Source: Theristus sp. LFF4_11
Lineage: Eukaryota > Nematoda > Chromadorea > Monhysterida > Xyalidae
Assembly (NCBI GenBank): GCA_030248135.1
Contig: JASANC010002628.1
Coordinates: 1 to 64,000, forward strand
DNA: 64,000 bases
Direction: 5' to 3'
Below the pieces are notes generated by a model, which saw nothing but the letters and a program-made list of their open reading frames with translations, was not told the DNA's origin and did not search any database. This document shows positions 11,313 to 20,867 of this stretch, in pieces. The first letter of the stretch is position 1. Every line of letters starts with the position of its first letter. A program made the position numbers and the translations under genes.

Positions 11313-11867
11313 GGGTTTTTTAATAAATTGTTTTTTTTGTTGGTGGGTTGTTTTTTTTTTGGTGGTTTTTATTATTATTTTTTTTTTTTTTTTTTTTTTT
11401 TTCTGGTGTGGTTTTTGGTGTGTTGTTGTGGTCTGGTGTGTTGCTGTGTTTTGTTTGTTTTTTTTTTTTTTTTTGTGCCTTTGGTTTGTGTGTTTGTTTT
11501 TCTTTTTTTTTAATTTTTGTATTTGCTGCTCTGCTGTGCGTGGTGTGGGTGTGTTTTTATTTTTATTTTTTTTTTTTTTTTTTTTGTTGGGGGGGTGGTG
11601 TTTGTTGTTGTGTTTTGAAGAAATTTGAAAATTTTAATTTATTATTTTCTTTTTTTCTTTTTTTTTTGTAGTTTTGTCTTTTGCTTGTGTGGGTTGGGGG
11701 GGCGGTGGGGTTTGTGTTGGTTTTTTGTTTGTTTTGTGGTGTTGGGTTTGGGTTTTGGTGTTTGTTTTTAATTTAATTATTATATTATTCTTTTTTTTTT
11801 TGTATTTTTTTTTGTTATTATTTTTTTTTTTTGTTTTGTGGTTTTTGTTTTTTTTTTTTGCTGTTTG
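11031..11867. repeat. T/G-only low-complexity tract
   Basis: About 830 bp in which nearly every base on this strand is T or G, with long T homopolymers (for example 11277-11310 and 11381-11401) and G runs of up to about nine. Apparent open frames of F, V, C, G and W codons are a by-product. The tract ends abruptly at the first base of the TIR element at 11868. It could be a true simple-sequence expansion or an assembly error in a hard-to-read region. Confidence 0.75.
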
Positions 11868-12896
11868 TTATCTAAAAATGCGTGAGACGCATATAAAAGG
11901 AGGAATATGGCCTTGTGTAAGCAGTGAAAGACTTGGCTCGACAACGCTTTTCAAGTCTCTGATGTGGTACACACGGATACAAGTACATAAGAGTCATATT
12001 TTTGCGCCGTTTATTTATGATTTCGGTTGCACATGGCAACCCTCGTGCTTTGTATTGTAGACAAATGACCTTTCACATTTGCGGATTTCGGGCATTTAGC
12101 GACCACTAAAACTACTAAAATAACAATCAGACTTTAGCTCGCTGACACTGGTTTGTTCAGGACAAATTGTATCGCAGAAGCATTGCGGAACGCAAGGTCT
12201 CCTGTGGCAAAGGCAATGACTCACGGGACAGACGGTTTATCCTGCCACACTAGTTGAAGGTGACACCGGTAACAAAGGTGAAAATCAACGGAAGACAACT
12301 CCTTTTTGTCACTGGTGCTGGTGTGTACACAGCGGTGCGTACGTTAACAACAACGATAAAGCTACATGCAGCAATATTTTGCAATTTCTGATGTTTCTGT
12401 TTTTGCACAGAATTTACAGAATTTCGCACATGGCGTGATTTTAGATTAAATCGAAGAGAACAATTAAAAAATAACTTCAAAGTTTTACGCTTTTCAGCAA
12501 AACGAAAACGAAAACGAAAACTTTCGGATTCGCTGCCCTCCGGGGATATAGCGACCGCAGGCCACCGAAACCGAAATCGGGCTAAGATCACTGGTGCCCC
12601 CAGGACAGAGCGGGGCTTAGAGGCTGCCCCCCTCACATGCCGAGGGTATTGGTTCCACGGGATGGTGAGCCGTCCATTCCCCAATCCCACCGGAGTTTGG
12701 TACCTTCGGGTTTCCGGAATCGGTGGGGGGCGTGCTTCAAAAAAAAAACAAACGCGGCGCAAAAATATGACCCTTATGTACTTGTATCCGTGTGTACCAC
12801 ATCAGAGACTTGAAAAGCGTTGTCGAGCCAAGTCTTTCACTGCTTACACAAGGCCATATTCCTCCTTTTATATGCGTCTCACGCATTTTTAGATAA
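11868..12896. mobile_element. TIR element with satellite tail, copy 2
   Basis: 1029 bp, nearly identical to 943-1974. The left boundary is the same base in both copies, because the flanks differ to the left of TTATCTAAAAATGCG. To the right, both continue through the same spacer into satellite. Differences between the copies are scattered point changes and small A-tract indels, which suggests a fairly recent duplication. No transposase is encoded. Confidence 0.85.
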
Positions 12897-15500
12897 TATT
12901 CTGACTTTTACATAAGCCCCGAAGGTCGGACCAAAATCACAATTCGTTGGTCACACATTCTTCTAAACCCCGGACAACTCAGGTTTTTTATTTTTCGTTT
13001 TTAGGCCGATTTCTCCTATGCCATTTCTACGGCCGATTCCCCAAAATCGTCACGATTCAGTACCTAGAATCGCTCACAAAAGAAAAACTGACCCAAAAGC
13101 CGTGATCGGCGTAATGAATTACCATGGAAAACACCGTTTTCTTGTTTTTCATTTCTGGACCGGTTTCGCTAAATTCCACGGCCGATTCACCATAAATCGT
13201 CACGATTCAGTATCTAGAGTTGCTCATACAAGAAAACTAACCCAAAATCCGTGATCAGCACATTGAATTACCCTAGAAAAACCGTTTTCTCGTTTTTCAT
13301 TTCTGGACCGATTTCGCCAATTTCCACGGCCGATTCGCCCGAAATCGTCACGATTCAGTATCTAAAGTTGCTCACGTAAGAAAACTAACCCAAAATTCGT
13401 GATCAGCGGATTGAATTACCCTGGAAAACACCCTTTTCTTGTTTTTCGTTCCTGGACCAATTTCGCCAACTTCCACGGCCGATTCGCCCGAAATCGTCAC
13501 GATTCAGCATCTAGAGTTGCTCACGTAAGAAAACTAACCCAAAATTCGTGATCAGCGCATTGAATTACCCTGGAAAACACCCTTTTCTTGTTTTTCGTTT
13601 CTGGACCGATTTCGCCAACTTCCACGGCCGATTCGCCCGAAATCGTCACGATTCAGCATCTAGAGTTGCTCACGTAAGAAAACTAACCCAAAATCCGTGA
13701 TCAGCGCGTTGAATTACCCTGGAAAACACCCTTTTCTTGTTTTTCGTTTCTGGACCGATTTCGCCAACTTCCACGGCCGATTCGCCCGAAATCGTCACGA
13801 TTCAGCATCTAGAGTTGCTCACGTAAGAAAACTAACCCAAAATCTGTGATCAGCGCATTGAATTACCCTGGAAAACACCCTTTTCTTGTTTTTCGTTTCT
13901 GGACCGATTTCGCCAACTTCCACGGCCGATTCGCCCGAAATCGTCACGATTCAGCATCTAGAGTTGCTCACGTAAGAAAACTAACCCAAAATCCGTGATC
14001 AGCGCATTGAATTACCCTGGAAAACACGCTTTTCTTGTTTTTCGTTTCTGGACCGATTTCGCCAACTTCCACGCCCGATTCGCCCGAAATCGTCACGATT
14101 CAGCGTCTAGAGTTGCTCACGTAAGAAAACTAACCCAAAATTCGTGATCAGCGCATTGAATTACCCTGGAAAACACCCTTTTCTTGTTTTTCGTTTCTGG
14201 ACCGATTTCGCCAACTTCCACGGCCGATTCGCCCGAAATCGTCACGATTCAGCATCTAGAGTTGCTCACGTAAGAAAACTAACCCAAAATTCGTGATCAG
14301 CGCATTGAATTACCCTGGAAAACACCCTTTTCTTGTTTTTCGTTTCTGGACCGATTTCGCCAATTTCCACGGCCGATTCGCCCGAAATCGTCACGATTCA
14401 GCATCTAGAGTTGCTCACGTAAGAAAACTAACCCAAAATTCGTGATCAGCGCATTGAATTACCCTGGAAAACACCCTTTTCTTGTTTTTCGTTTCTGGAC
14501 CGATTTCGCCAACTTCCACGGCCGATTCGCCCGAAATCGTCACGATTCAGCATCTAGAGTTGCTCACGTAAGAAAACTAACCCAAAATCCGTGATCAGCG
14601 CGTTGAATTACCCTGGAAAACACCCTTTTCTTGTTTTTCGTTTCTGGACCGATTTCGCCAACTTCCACGGCCGATTCGCCCGAAATCGTCACGATTCAGC
14701 ATCTAGAGTTGCTCACGTAAGAAAACTAACCCAAAATCTGTGATCAGCGCATTGAATTACCCTGGAAAACACCCTTTTCTTGTTTTTCGTTTCTGGACCG
14801 ATTTCGCCAACTTCCACGGCCGATTCGCCCGAAATCGTCACGATTCAGCATCTAGAGTTGCTCACGTAAGAAAACTAACCCAAAATCCGTGATCAGCGCA
14901 TTGAATTACCCTGGAAAACACGCTTTTCTTGTTTTTCGTTTCTGGACCGATTTCGCCAACTTCCACGCCCGATTCGCCCGAAATCGTCACGATTCAGCGT
15001 CTAGAGTTGCTCACGTAAGAAAACTAACCCAAAATTCGTGATCAGCGCATTGAATTACCCTGGAAAACACCCTTTTCTTGTTTTTCGTTTCTGGACCGAT
15101 TTCGCCAACTTCCACGGCCGATTCGCCCGAAATCGTCACGATTCAGCATCTAGAGTTGCTCACGTAAGAAAACTAACCCAAAATTCGTGATCAGCACATT
15201 GAATTACCCTGGAAAACACCCTTTTCTTGTTTTTCGTTTCTGGACCGATTTCGCCAATTTCCACGGCCGATTCGCCCGAAATCGTCACGATTCAGCATCT
15301 AGAGTTGCTCGCGTAAGAAAACTAACCCAAAATTCGTGATCAGCGCATTGAATTACCCTGGAAAACACCCTTTTCTTGTTTTTCGTTTCTGGACCGATTT
15401 CGCCAACTTCCACGGCCGATTCGCCCGAAATCGTCACGATTCAGCATCTAGAGTTGCTCACGTAAGAAAACTATCCCAAAATCCGTGATCAGCGTATTGA
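12897..15500. repeat. 149-bp satellite array with 6-mer higher-order repeat
   Basis: Seventeen monomers, anchored on CACGATTCAG at 13051, 13201, 13349, 13498 and then every 149 bp to 15435. The variants GCGTTG versus GCATTG, CTGTGATC versus CCGTGATC, CACGCTTTT and GCGTCTAG recur in the same order 894 bp apart. This defines a six-monomer higher-order unit present about twice (13498-14391 and 14392-15285). The first four monomers are the more divergent set shared with 2129-2609. No coding capacity. Confidence 0.93.
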
Positions 15501-15544
15501 ATTCCTACGGACTAAACATTTCTGCTATTTTTCGTAGCTCAGAC

Positions 15545-16080
15545 AAAATTTGTAAGACTGAAAAAATGATACCCAGTCAAAATGCTACGAATTTTCAAAA
15601 AATGCACAATTTTGACCCAAAAAATGCCCGGGCAAAAAATAAACTAAATTTTCAGAATCTACGGATGAATTTACCCGAGGAAAAATTCTTGTTCAACTGT
15701 GAAAGTGTCCCAGCTAAAAATTGAAAGGGCGAACACTTAAAACCAGGTGACAACCCTGCGAACTTTCAAAAAAGCCCAATTTTTACCCCAAAAAGGGGTC
15801 GGGGCAAAAAATTAACTCATTTTTCCAAATCTACGGATGAAATTACCCTAGGAAACATTTTTCTTCAACTGTGAAAGTGTCCCAGCTAAAAATTGAAAGG
15901 GCGAACACTTGAAACCCGGTGAAAACGCTGCGAACTTTTAAAAATGCCCAAATTTTTACCCAAAAAAGTGGTCGGGGCAAAAAATTAACCCATTTTTCCA
16001 AATCTACGGATGAAATTACCCCAGGAAACATTCTTGCTAGACTGTGAACGTGTCGCAGGTAAAAACTGAAAGCGCGAACA
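15545..16080. repeat. Diverged 173-bp tandem repeat
   Basis: Three tandem copies spaced 172-173 bp; CTACGGATGA recurs at 15659, 15831 and 16004. Each contains a GAAATTACCC-AGGAAACA segment that resembles the GAATTACCCTGGAAAACA core of the neighbouring 149-bp monomer, so the two repeats are probably related. Confidence 0.8.
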
Positions 16081-16502
16081 CATGTTGATTACATACCGGA
16101 AAAAAAAAGAGATAGAAAAATAAGTAACACTGTTTTCAGAATAGGTTTTTCGTGTCTACAGCGTATGAAAAGTAGTCGGATAAAAAATTTTTCGCGGCTC
16201 CAAGCACAACTTTGGGTGTTCGTTTCGTGTGCACAGAACCAAGTTTGTGGCTTATACTATGCTCGCTGGAGGAAGCGAGCAAATTTGAAAAACGCGCGCG
16301 AGAGGATAACGGCTCATATAATGCGTGATGCGCTGTCCGCTCGCTGACGCTCGCTCGCGCATCCGCATGATCCAGGTTCGTCGGTATGACAATGCACGGC
16401 TCCGGTTTGCACAGCCCAATTCACTCGTGATCACCAACAAATCAGCGTATACTTAGTTGCATACGACATCGGAATAGTGTACAGTTGCATCTTTTTTTTC
16501 AG
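16081..16502 (+). other. Upstream region of kelch gene A
   Basis: Probably holds the missing first exon of kelch A. One candidate that fits splice phase is a four-codon exon at 16392-16404 with a GTTTGC donor. A partial MITE-E arm (about 16418-16450) lies between it and the next exon. I cannot confirm this start. Confidence 0.3.
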
Positions 16503-19500
16503 AGCTGGTTTTCATTTTCGACAACGGACAAATCGAGCTGTATGACCCGAGCGCACTGATCGAAAGCGATCGCACGTACGACGTGCCGGAGCATTTGCAC
16601 GCTTATTACCGTAGTCCGACACGACTGCACAATTGGGTTCGCTGCGTTTTTACCCAATTTTTGCAGGGCTAATTGTATTTTTTCTACCCAAGATGCAGGG
16701 TGAACCGGCCGTTTGTTGCTTTTTGCCACGAAATTTGAACGTTGTTTTTGTTGATGTTGTCTGTACCCAATTTACAATTCTAGTCGGAAGACAGTCTATT
16801 TGGTTTGTGGCACAAAAATGTTGCACAATCACAAACAAACACACACTGCCACGTGCACTTGAGTGATGTCGTGTGTTTGCGCGTGCGTGTTTTTGTGGAT
16901 GTGCGACATTACGCTGTCATGTCCGAACTGTGTTCCTACAAAGATTTTATCGGTATCCAGCGCTGTTTCTACCGGTATTTCATTTTTTTCAGATTTTCTT
17001 GTCACGAGCCGGCATCACGGACGATCTGGCGATTTTGGACGTCAAGGAGCAGAAATGGATGAAGCGGACGGAGCAAATGCCGGTCGGCGTTCGGGGCCAC
17101 GTGGCGGTTGCGGCGAAGAACAACGTCTACGGTAAAATGGGCGGTTTGGAAAGTTGGGTTTTTGATATTTGCGAAAATTAACAGAAAGCGCAGCAAAATG
17201 CATGGTTTATTGCCAACCAATCAGCAGATTGGCTATGATTTAGAGTTCGACTGTAGAGTTAGACTATAATAGCGTTATTTACTCACATACTGTAATTCTG
17301 TAGTGATCATAGTGATCACCAACCAATCAGCTGATTCCCAATAACTTAAGCGGCATTCATGAAGCAGCATGTGATACGTACAATGTAACTGTGTCAAAGC
17401 ATAGCCACGCGGTCATTAAATACTGCTTCATGAATGCACCTTTAGAGTTCCGCTGCAGACCATTGCCCTATTTTCGCACACACACTCGTAAAGCGGCATT
17501 CATGAAGCAGTATTTAGTGACACGTAGCTGTGCTAAAAAACATCGTTACGCGGTAACTAAATACTGCTTCATGAATGCCCCCTTGAATTTTGCAGTGTGC
17601 GGCGGCACGAACGACGCCGAGCAGACGCTGCCGATCTGCGTTCGCCTGCCAGTGCGCGAGGGCACGAGACGGACGGGCCGCTGGCTGCCGGTGCCGCCGA
17701 TGCAGACGGCCAGGGAGCACGCGTGCGCAGCGGCCTTCGATCAGAATGTGCTCGTGGTGGGGGGACTCGACGGTGAGGGAGGGATGGAACTGTGCGTGCC
17801 AGTTGTTAGAGAGAGAGAATTAGTGTCATATGTATGTTCAAAAAGAGATTCGGTTGTAAATAAGCAAAAAGTCTTGCACGTAAGGTCTCGTCACATAATA
17901 AATTTTAAAATCAAAAATTTCTGAAAAAAAGTGGAATTTTGTGTGACAACCTCTGTGGTGAGCGTGTGGTACAATGTACACCGCTGCGTTGTTTGTTGTA
18001 CCACGGCACTATTTTTGAAAAGAACAACCAAAATGATTTGGACACCATTCCGGAAGCAAAAAGGGGCACTTTTTGCGTGCCGGTTTCAAATGACCGCTCA
18101 AAATTCAATTTTTCGCTTCACGTTAAACGGCATTCACGAAGTTGAAAAACACAGCTACGCGGTCACTAAATACTGCTTCATGAATGCCCCTTTAGATGAC
18201 GGCAACACATTGTCTTCGGTGGAAATGTTGGACACTGAGAATCACTCGTGGATTGGGCGTGCGTCGATGCCAACTGGGCGCTGTTATGCGGCTGCAGTTC
18301 GGTGAATGGATATTCTATTGTTGATCTATTGAAACGTGTCGGACTGAAATGGCGTCTTGGGTTTTTGTTGTGCAGATTAAGCAGAATGTCTGTTTAGTTC
18401 ACCACTTCTGAACGTAGCGCTGTTGTTATGTGAACGGACCAGCCAAACTGAAGGTACGGCGGGTTTGCTGCGCAATTCAAGCATTCGCTTTAAATAAAGA
18501 TCACATGTGACATGACGTCATTTTTCTCTGACACGTTTGAATAAATATAGGCTACGTTTTGAACTTTATTCAGTTTGGCGCTGATATTGTGACCGAACCG
18601 TTAATGTGCTACAGTGGCAAACCATTTTGTTTGACAACGTTAAAGTGACTTTTAACTACTAAATTGACAACGATCAGTTACAAATTGATAAGTTTGCTAC
18701 AAAAGATGCTGCTAAGGTTGCTACTGAAATTACGAGTGTAAGGTTTAGTAGCAAATTTTAGTTTATTTTCGCAACGTTTCCAAAGTGCAATAAAAATTGT
18801 ATCTTTTTTGCATTTTCAGCACCGGTTCCCACATCTACGTTAGTGGCGGCTGGGACAACGAATGTGAGACGTTACGCAGTTGCCTACGCTTCGAGCCACT
18901 GACAAACACTTGGACTGAAATCGCGGACATGCAGATTCCGAGGTCGCTTTTGCAAAATAAGTTGTTCATTCGAGACATCCAAGATCAGTAAAAGTGATGA
19001 GCTAAATTTTGGAAGTCTTAGGTTTTTTCTTTCTCAAACAACATCATTTTTTACCGTTCAAGTTTTTGTATCCGTTCTTTTGTACTTAATTGGCAATTTT
19101 GCTAATTTTTATTTCAGATACGGTCACCAATTGGTGGTCATCAAGGGTGAAGTGATGGCTGTCGGTGGTAAAGACAACGACGACAATTCGCTGGACACTA
19201 TCGAACTGTAAAACTGTATTTTTTCCTCATTCACACTTGACTTGTGCAAATATTGTGGGCAATCAGCTGATTGGTCATTGCGTTTGGAACGGGCTTACCG
19301 GTTTGGTTCAATCATATGTCAATTCAACCAATCAGCGTACAAGGTTGAAATTCCACAATATATGCACACAACGCATACGTTTGACAACGGCTGACTGTAG
19401 ATATGAGTTCCGCCTCTTTGTAAACTTGCAGTTTTTGTGCAGTTATGACGCGGAGAAAGACGTCTGGATGATACTGGAATGCCGGATGGCACGCGCACAC

Positions 19501-19569
19501 GCGCATTTCGGTGCCGTCAGCGTTCTGGAGCATCGACCGGCTCCGGCCAATTCGTGTTCGCCAATGTGA
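16503..19569 (+). CDS. Kelch-repeat protein A (5' end unresolved)
   Basis: Seven exons (16503-16636, 16993-17131, 17596-17772, 18196-18301, 18820-18942, 19118-19207, 19443-19569) join in phase for at least 298 residues. The product is a chain of kelch blades: double-glycine turns (VCGGTND, YVSGGWD, MAVGGKD) followed by a hydrophobic strand and an aromatic W such as NTWTEIADM or NHSWIGRASM. Kelch propellers bind proteins. No BTB or BACK domain precedes the repeats, so this is not a complete KLHL-type ligase adaptor unless upstream exons were missed. It is a tandem paralogue of kelch gene B: the last blades align (GHQLV-GG-LDT-E-YD). Hairpin MITEs fill introns 2, 3 and 7's downstream flank. The first exon needs one extra upstream base, so a 5' exon exists. 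Confidence 0.75.
17200..17340. mobile_element. MITE-E fragments
   Basis: Two decayed arms, ACCAATCAGCAGATTGG with TTTAGAGTTCGACTGTA (about 17215-17260) and ATCACCAACCAATCAGCTG (about 17308-17335), in intron 2 of kelch A. Confidence 0.6.
17351..17445. mobile_element. Hairpin MITE-F copy 1
   Basis: Near-perfect palindrome whose ends read GGCATTCATGAAGCAG and CTGCTTCATGAATGC, with a short loop. First of three copies within 850 bp of kelch A introns. Confidence 0.8.
17492..17581. mobile_element. Hairpin MITE-F copy 2
   Basis: The same 90-bp palindrome (GGCATTCATGAAGCAGTATT to AATACTGCTTCATGAATGCC). It ends 14 bp before exon 3 of kelch A at 17596. Confidence 0.85.
18126..18193. mobile_element. 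Hairpin MITE-F copy 3 abutting a splice acceptor
   Basis: Copy with a shortened left arm. Its right end CTGCTTCATGAATGCCCC leads directly into TTTAG, the acceptor for exon 4 of kelch A at 18196. The element therefore supplies the DNA just upstream of the 3' splice site. Confidence 0.75.
18327..18560. mobile_element. MITE-D copy (TGACGTCA family)
   Basis: Ends read TTGAAACGTGTCGGACTGAA and the complementary GACACGTTTGAATAAATA; TGACGTCA lies just inside the right end. It occupies intron 4 of kelch A. Other copies are at about 21273-21655, 30330-30570 and 36320-36546. Confidence 0.7.
19250..19400. mobile_element. MITE-E copy in kelch A intron 6
   Basis: Diverged palindromic copy with CAATCAGCTGATTGGTCA on the left and AACCAATCAGCGTA on the right. 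Confidence 0.5.
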
Positions 19570-19690
19570 AAGTGTTTTACTTTTTTTAAAGTTTTCTTAA
19601 AAGTTGATAGCTTAAAAGTTTTGCAGCAATGACAGTATGACTTCACATATGAAGAGTGTACTTTCGCGAGATATTTCAAATACAGTTTAA

Positions 19691-19785
19691 ACGGGCATTC
19701 ATGAAGCAGTATTTAGTGACGCGTAGCTGTGTTATAACATAGCTAAGCGGTCACTAAAAACTGCTTCATGAATGCCCCATTATTA
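19691..19785. mobile_element. Hairpin MITE-F copy 4
   Basis: Palindrome GGGCATTCATGAAGCAGTAT to AACTGCTTCATGAATGCCCC, 120 bp downstream of the kelch A stop codon. It may fall in the 3' UTR. Confidence 0.8.
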
Positions 19786-19796
19786 ATGTATAACAT

Positions 19797-19950
19797 ACCC
19801 AAGTAGCTGGTTGGTTGTTGATCGTGATGCACGCATTCTGTGCAAACAAAAACTCCGCCTCTCCACAGCAATGCCTGCTCAGAATGCATGCATCACACGT
19901 GATCACCAACCAATCAGCTTAGTTGGATATGTTATGGAGTTAGACTGTAC
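19797..19950. mobile_element. MITE-E copy between the kelch genes
   Basis: Nearly complete palindrome with AGTAGCTGGTTGGTTGTTGA on the left and ATCACCAACCAATCAGCTTA on the right, and a GTTAGACTGTAC terminus. Confidence 0.7.
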
Positions 19951-20867
19951 TTCATCATTAACTGTATCATCACGTTTCATAAAGTTTTCTTTTTGATGGG
20001 GGTTTCATTATTTACTTCAGAATTCCGCAAAAGCGCTTGTTTACATCAACTTTATAACATTTGTTTTTTTTAACTTTCCACCTTCACAGATTCTGAGACT
20101 TGTATTCATTTGTTTGGTTTGGTTGCTTGGTTCGGTTGGTTGGTATAGTCCTGTATAATGCACTGACTATTATTGCCAAATGTACTCAGGCGCATATAAT
20201 TTTGCTTAAATCCGCATGCACTCACTGACAGTGAACTATTTTGGCAACCAACTTCAGCTTATTTTGTTTTGTTTGCGTTACGCTGTGCCCATTGTTCGTC
20301 ACTGATGTTGCTCCTCGTATGTATGTCAGCTATTTTGGCTCATTAATTCAGTCTGGAAATTGTAATTTGCCCATGGAGAATATGCCATCATGGAATAAAC
20401 TGTTGGTTTCATTTTCCGTAAAATTTGTTGTTCTTGGTTCGTTTTTCATGTTTTTACTGTGTTAATTTGACAAAAGAAGTCTAAAAGGGCAAAAGTAGTT
20501 TTTTTGGCACAATAAACTCAGATTAGCAAAAATCGGTAGTATAATTTCTTTAATAACTTTATGTATCAGAGTGTCACACGGAGGCTCGCGTTGTTGCCAC
20601 GTGATCTGTTGTGGCAACGGTAAACAAGATTGGCAATAAAAAATCGATCCATTCTCTGTTGTGACGGCCATAACCCCCAAGTGTAGGTGGGTGGGTCACG
20701 CGTATTTGTTTATTTGGAGTCGAGTCAAAATAAAAATTGAGCGGCTGTACGACAATACTAATAAGCTGAGATTTTTTTAACTTTTCAATGAATTCAGTTG
20801 CACATGATTTGAACTCAGACAATCATATTGAATTTTCGAATCAAGTTTGCGACAACTCTATACAGTA
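19951..20867. other. Intergenic region between kelch A and kelch B
   Basis: No gene recognised. It should contain the kelch B promoter, but I see no defined element. Open frames at 20241-20465 and the opposite-strand ones lack coding character. Confidence 0.3.

Noticed and set aside
11218..12060. Long hydrophobic open frames rich in F, V, C and W
   Set aside because: They are a by-product of the T/G-only tract.
12960..15500. CRISPR-like array
   Set aside because: Repeats are 149 bp, directly tandem without unique spacers, and the context is eukaryotic; it is satellite DNA.
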